A DNA stretch of 64,000 bases from Kitasatospora papulosa (GCF_000717245.1 NZ_JNYQ01000009.1:62001-126000), one strand, 5' to 3'. Positions 42,619-51,170 are shown, numbered from the stretch's first letter. Notes: generated from the sequence alone by a model not told the origin. A program made the numbers and translations.

Positions 42619-42888
42619 GTGTTGTCGCCCCCGTCGCACCCGGCCGGCTGCCAGGACGGGGGCGGCACCTCCCCCGCCGAAGCGCTGCGGCACCACGCCC
42701 GCGAGCGGGCCCCCGAGGGGGCCCGGCCGGTCGGGCCGGGACGCGGGCTCGGCCGCGCGCAGGTGGAGCCGGCCCCGGACCGGACCACCATGGGCCAGGC
42801 TTCGGTGGACGCCTGGTGCCGCGCCACCCTCGCGGGCACGAGCAGCTGTCTCTACACGGACACGGACTCGGACACGGACGCGGACTGA
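42619..42888 (+). CDS. Possible small ORF after the sialidase, unknown
   Basis: 89 codons with about 95% G/C at third positions, the composition of a translated Streptomyces frame, starting with GTG (or TTG one codon later) 18 nt after the sialidase stop. Content: SPAEALRHHARERAPEGARP, QASVDAWCRATLAGTSSC, and an acidic end with TDTDSDTDAD. It overlaps the 3' end of the convergent GntR gene by 37 bp, where a GACACG-type hexamer repeat encodes both tails. It may be a decayed gene remnant rather than active. No family recognised. Confidence 0.35.
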   Translation: MLSPPSHPAGCQDGGGTSPAEALRHHARERAPEGARPVGPGRGLGRAQVEPAPDRTTMGQASVDAWCRATLAGTSSCLYTDTDSDTDAD

Positions 42889-43571
42889 GGTTCGAGGCGG
42901 TTCCTGATCCCGTCGAAGTGGGTGCGCATCGCGCGCACCGCTCGCGCGCCGTCGGCCGCCGCGACCGCCTCGACGATCTCGTGGTGCTGGGAACAGGTGA
43001 CGGACGGGTCCTGATGGCCGTCGTCGACGTCCTCACGCACGCGGTCCATGGCCGCCCAGAAGGCGTCCAGCACCTCGCTGAGCAGATGGTTGTCGAGCGA
43101 GGCGTAGAGCGCCAGGTGGAACGCGCGGTCGGTGGTCCTGGCGACCCGGCCTCCGTCCGCGGCCTCGGCCTCCATCGTCGCGACGAGGCCCCGCAGCACG
43201 GCGAGGTCCTCCGCGGGGACTCCGGCGGTGACGGCCGAGACGAGTCCGGTCTCCAGGGCCTCGCGCACCTTCATGAGTTCCAGCAGGCCGGGCTCGCCCT
43301 GCCGCTGCCGGACGGCCGCCCGGAAGGCGAGCCCCTCGGCGAAGGGTGACAGCGAGAGTGAGCCGACGAAGGTCCCGAAGCCCCGCCGGATCTCGACGAC
43401 GTTCACGGCCTGGAGCGCCTTGAGCGCCTCGCGCACCGAGACCCGTCCGGCGGAGAAGAGATCCATCAGCTCGGCCTCGGTGGGCAGCGGATCACCCGGC
43501 CCGAGCCGGCGTCCGAGGATCAGTTCCTTGATCCTTCGCTCGATGTCCTGAGCCATGGTGGGGCGGGCCAC
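42852..43571 (-). CDS. FadR/FCD-type GntR regulator 2 of the sialic-acid locus
   Basis: 239 aa: winged helix (QDIERRIKELILGRRLGPGD, LMDLFSAGRVSVREALKALQ, NVVEIRRGFGTFVG) and FCD domain (MKVREALETGLVSAV, TTDRAFHLALYASLDNHLLS, QHHEIVEAVAAADGA). The tail PQSASVSESVSV comes from a short hexamer repeat. Start GTG is fixed by AGGAGG 6 nt upstream. Divergent from the nanA-nanK-nanE-nanT operon with operator C between. It is a paralogue of regulator 1; either may bind the shared operators. Confidence 0.87.
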   Translation of the reverse strand: MARPTMAQDIERRIKELILGRRLGPGDPLPTEAELMDLFSAGRVSVREALKALQAVNVVEIRRGFGTFVGSLSLSPFAEGLAFRAAVRQRQGEPGLLELMKVREALETGLVSAVTAGVPAEDLAVLRGLVATMEAEAADGGRVARTTDRAFHLALYASLDNHLLSEVLDAFWAAMDRVREDVDDGHQDPSVTCSQHHEIVEAVAAADGARAVRAMRTHFDGIRNRLEPQSASVSESVSV

Positions 43572-43609
43572 AACGGTCCTCCTGGGGTGTCGCCGGCCTC
43601 CGGTGCCTC

Positions 43610-43667
43610 TTGACCGGCCGCCGGGGCGTCTGTCTAAGGTGAGTCCAGACATAGGACATCTTACGTC
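43610..43667 (+). promoter_or_regulatory. Promoter and operator C, nan operon
   Basis: TTGACC (43610-43615), 17 nt, TCTAAG (43633-43638), then 16 nt later GACATCTTACGTC (43655-43667), which differs from operator B by one base. Promoter-to-operator spacing is nearly the same as at operator B (15 versus 16 nt after the -10). Confidence 0.65.
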
Positions 43668-43768
43668 TCACGTCTTGGTCCCGTCTCCCGCTTCGGCGAA
43701 CGAGCGGCGACCGACCCACGACCGGCCCGCGAGCGACACGCGTCCCGAACAAGCTGGAGCCCTTCACC

Positions 43769-44728
43769 ATGTCCCTGACCGCACCGCTGCACGGCGTCGT
43801 ACCGCCGGTCTGCACCCCGCTCGACGACCGCGGGGAGGTCGACACGGCGTCCCTGACTCGGCTCGTCGACCACCTCGTCGACGGTGGTGTGCACGGCCTC
43901 TTCGCCCTCGGTTCGACCAGCGAGGTCGCGTATCTGACCGACGCCCGGCGCGCCACCGCCCTGAGGACCGTGGTCGCCGCGGCGGCGGGGCGGGTCCCGG
44001 TCCTGGCCGGGGTCATCGACACGACGACGGCCCGGGTCACCGAGCACGCGCGGACCGCCGCGGAGCTCGGCGCGGACGCCCTCGTGGCGACCGCCCCCTT
44101 CTACACACGTACGCATCCGAAGGAGACCGCCGGACACTTCCGGCGGCTCCGCGCGGCCGTCGACCTCCCGTTGTTCGCCTACGACATCCCGGTCGCGGTG
44201 CACTCCAAGCTCTCCGCGTCCCTGGTGCGGGAGCTGGCCGAGGACGGCACACTGGCCGGTCTCAAGGACAGCAGCGGTGACGAGGGCGGTCTGCGCAGGC
44301 TGATCGTGGAGCTCGGCGGCCGCGAAGGCCGGGCCCGGGGCCCCGTGCCGCACTTCAGCGTGCTGACCGGTTCCGAACTCACCGTGGACGCGGCGCTGCT
44401 GGCCGGGGCCGACGGTGTCGTGCCCGGCATCGGCAACGTGGACCCCGCCGGTTACGTCCGGCTGTACGAGGCCGCGCGCGCCGGTGACTGGGCGCTCGCC
44501 GCCCGGGAGCAGGAGCGGCTCGTCGAGCTGTTCGCCATGGTCGACGCCGGTCCGGAGCAGGACATGGGCCGCAGCTCGTCGGCGCTCGGGTCCTTCAAGG
44601 CGGCGCTCCGGCTGCTCGGTGTCATCGAGAACGGTGCCACCGCTTTCCCGCAGCTCCCGCTCTCCGCCGAGTCCGTCGCCCTCGTCGCGGAGCGGCTGCG
44701 CGGGGCCGGCCTGCCGCCGGTCCGATGA
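43769..44728 (+). CDS. nanA: N-acetylneuraminate lyase
   Basis: 319-aa class I aldolase splitting N-acetylneuraminate into pyruvate and ManNAc. Seen: VPPVCTPLDDRGEVD, GLFALGSTSEVAYLT, VATAPFYTRTHPKE with the catalytic Tyr, LAGLKDSSGDEGGLRR with the Schiff-base Lys. The binding loop reads GSTSE rather than GSTGE, an unusual Gly-to-Ser change. It is followed with 4-bp overlaps by nanK and nanE, so function as NanA is well supported. It is clearly related to the other lyase gene of the locus (shared TAPFYTRTHP and HFR blocks). Confidence 0.88.
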   Translation: MSLTAPLHGVVPPVCTPLDDRGEVDTASLTRLVDHLVDGGVHGLFALGSTSEVAYLTDARRATALRTVVAAAAGRVPVLAGVIDTTTARVTEHARTAAELGADALVATAPFYTRTHPKETAGHFRRLRAAVDLPLFAYDIPVAVHSKLSASLVRELAEDGTLAGLKDSSGDEGGLRRLIVELGGREGRARGPVPHFSVLTGSELTVDAALLAGADGVVPGIGNVDPAGYVRLYEAARAGDWALAAREQERLVELFAMVDAGPEQDMGRSSSALGSFKAALRLLGVIENGATAFPQLPLSAESVALVAERLRGAGLPPVR

Positions 44729-45714
44729 GCAGCGTGCGCAGCACGGGCAACGGTTCTGCGGGCACCGGCCCGGGCACGGCGGTCACCCGGGCCGCGGTGA
44801 TCGGCCTGGACCTCGGCGGCACGAAGATCGCCGCCGCCCTCTTCGCCGAGGACGGCACGGTGCTGGCCCGGCACACCCGTCCCACCCCGGCCCGGAACGG
44901 CGCGGCAGCGGTGCTCGACGCGCTCGCCGCGGCGGCGGCCGAGGTGGACCCCGGCCGGCGGGCCACGGTCCTGGGCATCGCCGCGGCAGGGGTGGTCGAT
45001 CCCCGCAGCGGCATGGTCACCAGCGCCACCGACTCGATCAGCGGCTGGGCGGGCACCGCGCTGGCAGCGGGCCTGGCGGACCGCACCGGTCTGGCCGTGG
45101 CCTGCGACAACGACGTGCGTGCCACCGCCGGGCCGGAGCTCGCCGCGCTGCCGGACCGTCACGGCTCGCTGCTCTTCGCCGCGGTCGGCACGGGCGTGGG
45201 CGGGGCCCTCGCCGTGGACGGGCGGATGCTGCACGGCGCGGCGGGCATCGCCGGCCACCTCGGTCATCTGCCGAGCGCGGAGGCTGCGGGACTGCCCTGT
45301 ACCTGCGGTGCCACCGGACACCTGGAGGTCATCGCCTCGGGGCCGGGCATCACCGCGCACTACGAGCGGCTCACCGGGGCCCCGGTGGACCGGCTGGAAA
45401 CGGTCGCCGCGCGCGCCGCCGACGGCGAGCGGGCCGCCGTGCACGCCGTGACCACGGGGGCCGCGGCCGCCGGACGGGTCCTCGGGGGCCTCGCCAACGC
45501 GCTCGGGCCCGACCGGGTCGTCGTCGGCGGCGGTGTCCCCCGGATCGGCGCGCTCTACGGCGACGCGCTGGCAGCCGCCTTCGCCGCGGAGCTCATGCCA
45601 CCGCTGCGCGGGCTCGTCCCCGAGCCCCCGCTCTTCGGTCACGACGCCGCCGTGCTGGGCGCCGCCGCTCTGACCTCCACCCTGCCCCTCCACCACCCCG
45701 GAGTTCCCCGATGA
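44725..45714 (+). CDS. nanK: ROK family kinase, N-acetylmannosamine kinase
   Basis: 329 aa. Phosphorylates ManNAc to ManNAc-6-P. ATP site GLDLGGTKIAAALF, catalytic Asp region CDNDVRATAGPELAAL, second phosphate motif AVGTGVGGALAVDG, and the ROK zinc site HLGHLPSAEAAGLPCTCGATG followed by HLEVIASGPG. The last ROK Cys of the usual CxCGxxGC pattern is His here (CTCGATGH). ATGA overlap with nanA; ATGA overlap with nanE. Confidence 0.87.
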   Translation: MSSVRSTGNGSAGTGPGTAVTRAAVIGLDLGGTKIAAALFAEDGTVLARHTRPTPARNGAAAVLDALAAAAAEVDPGRRATVLGIAAAGVVDPRSGMVTSATDSISGWAGTALAAGLADRTGLAVACDNDVRATAGPELAALPDRHGSLLFAAVGTGVGGALAVDGRMLHGAAGIAGHLGHLPSAEAAGLPCTCGATGHLEVIASGPGITAHYERLTGAPVDRLETVAARAADGERAAVHAVTTGAAAAGRVLGGLANALGPDRVVVGGGVPRIGALYGDALAAAFAAELMPPLRGLVPEPPLFGHDAAVLGAAALTSTLPLHHPGVPR

Positions 45715-46391
45715 CCGCACAGAACCTGGCCGCAACCCTCGAAGGCCGTCTGATCGTCTCCTGCCAGGCACCTCCCGGCGACCCGATGCGCGAGACGTCG
45801 GCCCTCGTCCGTCTCGCCCTCTGCGCCGTGGCCGGCGGCGGGGCGGCGATCCGGGCCAACGAGCCGGAGGTCGTCGCCGCGATCACCGCCGCCGTCGACC
45901 TCCCGGTCATCGGCCTGTGGAAGGACGGCGACACCGGCGTCTACATCACCCCGACCGTCCGGCACGCCCTGGCGGTCGTCGAGGCCGGCGCGGCTGTCGT
46001 CGCCGCCGACGCCACCGACCGGCCGCGCCCGGACGGCTCCACGTTCGCCGAGCTGGTCGCCGCCGTCCACGCGGCGGGCGCCCTGGTCATGGCCGACGTC
46101 TCCACGCTCGCCGAGGGGATCGCCGCCGCGGACCAGGGGGCGGACTTCGTCTCGACGACCCTGTCGGGCTATGTGCCGGGGACGCCGGAGCAGACCGGCC
46201 CGGACCTGGACCTTGTGACATCTCTCTCCGCCGCGCTCTCTGTACCGGTCGTCGCCGAAGGACGTATCAATAGCCCTCAGGAGGCTGCCGAGGCCGTCGC
46301 CCGTGGCGCCCACAGCGTCGTGGTCGGTACAGCCATCACCGCTCCCACCGCCCTGACCTCACGCTTCGTCGCCGGCCTCGCCCGGTCCTGA
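45711..46391 (+). CDS. nanE: N-acetylmannosamine-6-phosphate 2-epimerase
   Basis: 226-aa TIM-barrel enzyme converting ManNAc-6-P to GlcNAc-6-P, which would enter amino-sugar catabolism through NagA and NagB (not encoded in this window). Family blocks: LIVSCQAPPGDPMRETSA, GAAIRANEPEVVAAI, PVIGLWKDGDTGVYITPT with the catalytic Lys, MADVSTLAEGIAAADQGADF and VVAEGRINSPQEAAEAVARG with the catalytic Glu. Coupled to nanK by a 4-bp overlap. Confidence 0.92.
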   Translation: MTAQNLAATLEGRLIVSCQAPPGDPMRETSALVRLALCAVAGGGAAIRANEPEVVAAITAAVDLPVIGLWKDGDTGVYITPTVRHALAVVEAGAAVVAADATDRPRPDGSTFAELVAAVHAAGALVMADVSTLAEGIAAADQGADFVSTTLSGYVPGTPEQTGPDLDLVTSLSAALSVPVVAEGRINSPQEAAEAVARGAHSVVVGTAITAPTALTSRFVAGLARS

Positions 46392-46454
46392 GCAAACCGC
46401 ACCACAAGGGACGGCGCCCCGGCTGCGGGGCCGTCCCCGCACCAGGAGCGCATC

Positions 46455-47915
46455 GTGCAGAAACCCCCCTCCACGCTCCCCTGGTACCGCGAGGTGAGCG
46501 GTACCCAGTGGAAGTCCTTCTTCGCCGCCTGGATCGGCTACGTCCTCGACGGATTCGACTTCGTCCTCATCACGCTCGTCCTGACCGAGGTCAGCGACGA
46601 GTTCGGGCTGAGTACGGTCCAGGCCGCCAGCCTGATCTCCGGCGCCTTCATCACCCGTTGGCTGGGCGGCGCCGTCCTGGGCGCCCTCGGTGACCGGTTC
46701 GGCCGCAAGATCTCGATGGTGCTGAGCATCCTGCTCTACTCGCTGGGCACCTTCGCCTGCGGGTTCGCCTGGAACTACCACAGCCTCTTCGCCGCCCGCC
46801 TGGCCATCGGCATGGGCATGGCCGGTGAGTACAGCGCCAGCGCGACGTACGTCATGGAGAGCTGGCCCGCGCGGGTGCGCAGCCGGGCGAGCGGCTTCCT
46901 GATCTCCGGATTCTCGGTCGGCTCCGTCCTCGCGGCCCAGGTCTACACCTGGGTGGTGCCCTCGCTCGGCTGGCGCTGGATGTTCTACCTGGGTCTGATC
47001 CCCATCGCCGTCGCGCTGTGGATGCGGCGGGCCCTGCCGGAGGCCGAGGAGTGGACGGCGGAGGTCGCGGACCGGGGCGCGAAGCCCAACCCCTTCCGGC
47101 CGCTGTTCCGGACCCCGCGCCTGGCCGTGGTCAACACCGTCCTCGCGGTGGCCGCCACGCTCTCGCTCTTCCTGGTCTTCACCCCGGGCGGCGAGGGCCT
47201 CGTGCCGGTGCTGTCGGTGGTGGCGGGCCTCGCCCTCGCGGCGTTCGCCGTGCAACTGGGCGGACGGCGGAGCTGGCTGCTGTACGTGTCGATGATCGTG
47301 ACGCTGTTCTTCGCGTTCCTGTACTCCTGGCCGATCCAGGCCCTGCTGCCCACCTATCTGAAGACGGAGCTGGGCTACACCACCGACCAGGTCACCGACG
47401 TCCTGTACTTCGCGGGCTTCGGCACCATGATCGGCTGCTGGGCGGCCGGCTTCCTGGGTGACTGGATCGGCGCGAGGAAGGCGTACGCGCTGACGCTGCT
47501 GGCCTCGCTGGCCTTCGTCTATCCGGTGTTCGCGGTGCGGGACGACCTGCTGGTGCTCGGCTGCCTGCTGTTCATGCTGCAGGCCACCAGCTTCGGAATC
47601 TCCGGGCTGCTCCCGCGCTACATCGGCGGCCACTTCCCGACGGCGAGCCGGGGGGCCGCGCTCGGCTTCACCTACAACGTGGGGGCGCTGGGCGGTGCGG
47701 TCGCGCCCGTCCTCGGGGCGCACCTGGCGTCCGGGATGGACCTGGGCCAGGCGCTCGCGGTACTGACGTTCGCGGGGACGGTCGTCGTGGTGCTGCTGGT
47801 CGGCTTCGACGTACCGGCGCGGCTGAACCGGCTGACGGACCCCGACGCGAGGCCGGACCATCTGGCCGAGCCCGACCGGGCCCCGGAGGCGGAGAAGGCA
47901 GACCGCGCCGGGTAG
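46455..47915 (+). CDS. nanT: NanT-type sialate:H+ symporter (MFS)
   Basis: 486-aa major facilitator. Very close over its whole length to the E. coli NanT sequence as I recall it: PWYREVSGTQWKSF, GYVLDGFDFVLITLVLTEV, GMGMAGEYSASATYV, SGFLISGFSVGSVLAAQVY, AFLYSWPIQALLPTYLKTEL and GFTYNVGALGGAVAPVLGA. About 14 hydrophobic segments including the extra central pair typical of NanT. GTG start after CAGGAGCG, 63 bp from nanE. It provides a second uptake route besides the ABC importer. Confidence 0.93.
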   Translation: MQKPPSTLPWYREVSGTQWKSFFAAWIGYVLDGFDFVLITLVLTEVSDEFGLSTVQAASLISGAFITRWLGGAVLGALGDRFGRKISMVLSILLYSLGTFACGFAWNYHSLFAARLAIGMGMAGEYSASATYVMESWPARVRSRASGFLISGFSVGSVLAAQVYTWVVPSLGWRWMFYLGLIPIAVALWMRRALPEAEEWTAEVADRGAKPNPFRPLFRTPRLAVVNTVLAVAATLSLFLVFTPGGEGLVPVLSVVAGLALAAFAVQLGGRRSWLLYVSMIVTLFFAFLYSWPIQALLPTYLKTELGYTTDQVTDVLYFAGFGTMIGCWAAGFLGDWIGARKAYALTLLASLAFVYPVFAVRDDLLVLGCLLFMLQATSFGISGLLPRYIGGHFPTASRGAALGFTYNVGALGGAVAPVLGAHLASGMDLGQALAVLTFAGTVVVVLLVGFDVPARLNRLTDPDARPDHLAEPDRAPEAEKADRAG

Positions 47916-47926
47916 CGGGAGCACCT

Positions 47927-47968
47927 GTGCGAAGCGCCCGGCCGGGATTCCGGCCGGGCGCTTCGCAC
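47927..47968. terminator. 19-bp hairpin ending the nan operon
   Basis: Perfect 19-bp arms (left arm begins GTGCGAAGCGCCCGG) around GATT, between nanT and the convergent MaoC gene; likely bidirectional. Confidence 0.8.
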
Positions 47969-47984
47969 GGGGGCGTATGCGCGT

Positions 47985-48443
47985 CTACGGGTAGAAGTGC
48001 GTCAGCGACTCGGCGACACAGGCCGGCTTCTCGGAGCCCTCCAGCTCGAAGGTGAAGGCCCGCGTCATCTGTACGCCGCCCCGGGCGACCTCGGTCACCC
48101 CGGTGACGGTGGCGTGCAGGCGTACGCGGCTGCCGACGGGGACGGGGGCGGGGTGACGGACCCGGTTGACGCCGTAGTTGAGCGCGCGCCCCACACCGCT
48201 CACCTGGAGCAGCTCGCCGAACATCGGGATGCCCCAGCTCAGGATCATGTAGCCGTGGGCGATGGTGCGGCCGTACGGGCCGGCTGCGGCGCGTTCGACG
48301 TCGGTGTGGATCCACTGGTGGTCACCGGAGACGAACGCGTAGGCGTCGATGAGTTCCTGGGTGACCTCCTTCCATTCCGAGCGGCCGAGGTCGCGCCCGC
48401 CGAGGGCGAGGATCTCCGGGATGCCGTGCGCGGTCAGCGGCAT
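47985..48443 (-). CDS. MaoC family (R)-enoyl-CoA hydratase-like protein
   Basis: 152-aa hot-dog fold protein. The hydratase signature with catalytic Asp and His is present (AYAFVSGDHQWIHTD), followed by GPYGRTIAHGYMILS, so it should hydrate a 2-enoyl-CoA. Last gene of a minus-strand run with an MHS transporter and a thiolase; probably the hydratase step of the same acyl-CoA pathway. It ends close to the nan terminator. Confidence 0.88.
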   Translation of the reverse strand: MPLTAHGIPEILALGGRDLGRSEWKEVTQELIDAYAFVSGDHQWIHTDVERAAAGPYGRTIAHGYMILSWGIPMFGELLQVSGVGRALNYGVNRVRHPAPVPVGSRVRLHATVTGVTEVARGGVQMTRAFTFELEGSEKPACVAESLTHFYP

Positions 48444-48473
48444 GGCGGTACTCCGTTCCGGGTGTGCGGGCGG

Positions 48474-49817
48474 TCAGGCGGTGACGGGCGCCGTGCGGGG
48501 CGCGGCGGCCGGCTCGGCGGCCTGCTCGTCGTGGTTGGGGCGCTTCAGCAGGAGCAGCATGCAGCCCAGGGTCAGCGCGACCTGGAAGACGGCGTAGGCG
48601 ATGACGGCGGTGATGGAGCCGGTCCGGTTGAGCAGGAACTGGCCGATGATCGGGGTCGTGCCGCCGAGCAGGGTGCCGCAGAGCTGGTAGCAGAGCGAGA
48701 TGCCGGTGTAGCGCAGGTGGGCCGGGAAGCGGCTGGCGAGCATGCCGGCGAGGGCCGCGTAGTAGAGGCAGTGCGGAATGGTGGCGACGGCGACACCGAG
48801 CATCGCGAGGCCGTAGTTCTCGGTGCTGATGAGGACGAACATCACCGGCATCAGGACCAGTTCCGGCACCAGCATCACGATCACCGCGCGGGACCAGCTC
48901 TTCATCCGGGTGGCGATGACGGCGCCGAAGGGCTGCACGATGATCTGGGTGATGTTGGCGACCAGGATGATCGTCAGGAAGGAACTGCGGTCGAAGTCGA
49001 GGGACGTGGTGGCCCAGGAGAGGGCGAACGCCGACTTGAAGTACGTCGCGGAGAGTCCGATGGTGCAGGCGCCGATGCCGAGGACGATCAGCATGGGGTG
49101 GCTGCGCAGGACCTCGGTCAGCGGGAGCTTGACGACTTCCTTCTTCTCGATGAGTTTGGCCATGGCCGGGGACTCGGCGACCTTCAGCCGGACCAGCAGG
49201 CCGACCATGACGAGTGCGGCGGAGGCGAGGAAGGGCACGCGCCAGCCCCAGGAGACGAAGGCGTCGTCGGGGAGCTGGCTGATGGCCAGGAAGCTCACGG
49301 TGGAGAGGGTGTTGCCGACGGGCGAGCCCTGCTGGGCGAAGGCGCCGTACAGGACGGACTTGCCCTTGGGCGCGTGCTCGGAGGCGATGAGGACGGATCC
49401 GCCCCACTCACCCCCGAGGCCGATGCCCTGGATCATCCGGATGCAGACGAGCAGGATCGGGGCGGCGATGCCGATGGAGGCGTAGCCGGGGAGCAGTCCG
49501 ATCGCGGTGGTCGAGATGCCCATCATCAGCAGGGTGATGACCAGGGTCTTCTTGCGGCCGAGCCGGTCGCCGTAGTGGCCGAAGATGATGCCGCCGATGG
49601 GGCGGGCGAGGAAGCCGACCCAGAAGGTGGCGAAGGCGACCAGAGTGCCTATGGGGCCTTCGAGTTCGGGGAAGAACACCTTGTCGAAGACGAGCGCTGC
49701 CGCGGTTCCGTAGATGTAGAAGTCGAACCACTCGATGGTGGAGCCGATGAAGGCTCCGAATCCTGCGCGGTTGGCGGCTTTCGTTCGCTCGCGTGCGGTT
49801 GCGGTGGTCGCACTCAT
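48474..49817 (-). CDS. MHS family (metabolite:H+ symporter) MFS transporter
   Basis: 447 aa, twelve hydrophobic segments. IGSTIEWFDFYIYGTAAALV at the N-terminus and GGIIFGHYGDRLGRKKTLVI between helices 2 and 3 are the MHS hallmarks (ShiA, KgtP, ProP relatives that import organic or dicarboxylic acids). It presumably takes up the acid that the neighbouring CoA-transferase activates. 30 bp separate it from the MaoC gene; 126 bp from the thiolase gene. Confidence 0.88.
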   Translation of the reverse strand: MSATTATARERTKAANRAGFGAFIGSTIEWFDFYIYGTAAALVFDKVFFPELEGPIGTLVAFATFWVGFLARPIGGIIFGHYGDRLGRKKTLVITLLMMGISTTAIGLLPGYASIGIAAPILLVCIRMIQGIGLGGEWGGSVLIASEHAPKGKSVLYGAFAQQGSPVGNTLSTVSFLAISQLPDDAFVSWGWRVPFLASAALVMVGLLVRLKVAESPAMAKLIEKKEVVKLPLTEVLRSHPMLIVLGIGACTIGLSATYFKSAFALSWATTSLDFDRSSFLTIILVANITQIIVQPFGAVIATRMKSWSRAVIVMLVPELVLMPVMFVLISTENYGLAMLGVAVATIPHCLYYAALAGMLASRFPAHLRYTGISLCYQLCGTLLGGTTPIIGQFLLNRTGSITAVIAYAVFQVALTLGCMLLLLKRPNHDEQAAEPAAAPRTAPVTA

Positions 49818-49943
49818 GGGTGGCTCCCGTGAACATCGTTGATCAAGCGGATGGGGGCACGGCTGACCCGGCGTCGCCCGAGACGCCCTGGGGTCGCGTG
49901 GTGGAGAGGGGACGGTGAGGAGGAGGGGGACGGTGGGAGGACG

Positions 49944-51170
49944 TCAGGCGGAGACGCGTTCGAAGACAGCGGCGAGGCCCTGGCCACCGCCGATGCACAT
50001 GGTCTCCAGCCCGTAGCGCGCCTGGCTGCGGTGCATCTCCCGGCTGAGCGTGGCGAGGATGCGGGCGCCCGTGGCACCCACCGGGTGACCGAGGGAGACG
50101 CCGGACCCGTTGACGTTGACGCGCTGCTCGTGGTCCTTCTCACCGAGGCCCAGTTCCCGGGTGCAGGCGAGGACCTGGGCGGCGAACGCCTCGTTGATCT
50201 CGATCAGGTCGAGGTCGGCGAGGGTGAGTCCGGCCCGTCCGAGTGCCGCGTGGGTGGCCGGGACGGGGCCGAGGCCCATCGTCGCGGCGGGGACACCCGC
50301 GCGGGCGAAGGAGACCAGACGGACGAGCGGGGTGAGCCCGAGCCGTTCGGCGGTGGCGGCGCTGGTCACCAGGCAGGCCGCGGCGGCGTCGTTCTGGCCG
50401 CTGGCGTTGCCGGCGGTGACGGTGGCCTCGGGGTCGGTCCTGGCCATGACGGGCCGCAGCGCCGCGAGTTGCTCGGCGGTGGTGTCGGGGCGGGGGTGCT
50501 CGTCCGCGGTGACGACGGTTTCACCCTTGCGGTGCTTGACGGTGACGGGGACGGTCTCGGCGTCGTAGCGGCCCTCCCGCACCGCGCGGGCGGCGCGGGT
50601 CTGCGAGCGCAGGGCGAGGGCGTCCTGGTCGGCGCGGCTGATCGCGTACGCGCGGCGCAGGTTCTCCGCGGTCTCGATCATGCCGCCGGGTACGGGGTGG
50701 TGGAGTCCGCCCGCCGTGACCCGGCCGCGTGCCAGCGAGTCGTGCAACTGGAGTCCGGGGCCCTTGATGCCCCAGCGTCCGTCGTGCGTGTAGTACGGCG
50801 CGGCGCTCATCACGTCGACGCCGCCCGCGATGACGACGTCGCTGAATCCGGCCCTGATCTGCATGGCCGCGTCCAGGACGGCCTGCAGACCGGAACCGCA
50901 GCGCCGGTCGGTCTGGAGTCCGGTGACGGTCTCGGGGAGTCCGGCGTCCAGGGCGGCGACGCGGCCGATGGCGGGTGCCTCGGACGAGGGGTAGGCGTGC
51001 CCGAGGATCACCTCGTCCACCCGGCCGGGATCGATTCCCGTACGGGAGACGACCTCGGCGATGACGCGTGCGGCGAGCGCGGCGGGCGTCTCCCGGGCGA
51101 ACGCGCCGCCGAAACGCCCGATGGGTGTGCGCAGCGGCTCGCAGATGACGACATCGGTCTGGTCGGGCAC
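49944..51170 (-). CDS. Acetyl-CoA C-acyltransferase (thiolase)
   Basis: 408-aa thiolase expected to release acetyl-CoA from a 3-oxoacyl-CoA. Catalytic residues in place: nucleophile Cys91 (DRRCGSGLQAV), His in SGVSLGHPVGATGARI, and Cys in ETMCIGGGQGLAAV. INEAFAAQVLA is also present. Closest in pattern to degradative thiolases such as PcaF/AtoB. GTG start after AAAGGTG. Heads the minus-strand run thiolase-transporter-MaoC. Confidence 0.9.
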   Translation of the reverse strand: MPDQTDVVICEPLRTPIGRFGGAFARETPAALAARVIAEVVSRTGIDPGRVDEVILGHAYPSSEAPAIGRVAALDAGLPETVTGLQTDRRCGSGLQAVLDAAMQIRAGFSDVVIAGGVDVMSAAPYYTHDGRWGIKGPGLQLHDSLARGRVTAGGLHHPVPGGMIETAENLRRAYAISRADQDALALRSQTRAARAVREGRYDAETVPVTVKHRKGETVVTADEHPRPDTTAEQLAALRPVMARTDPEATVTAGNASGQNDAAAACLVTSAATAERLGLTPLVRLVSFARAGVPAATMGLGPVPATHAALGRAGLTLADLDLIEINEAFAAQVLACTRELGLGEKDHEQRVNVNGSGVSLGHPVGATGARILATLSREMHRSQARYGLETMCIGGGQGLAAVFERVSA

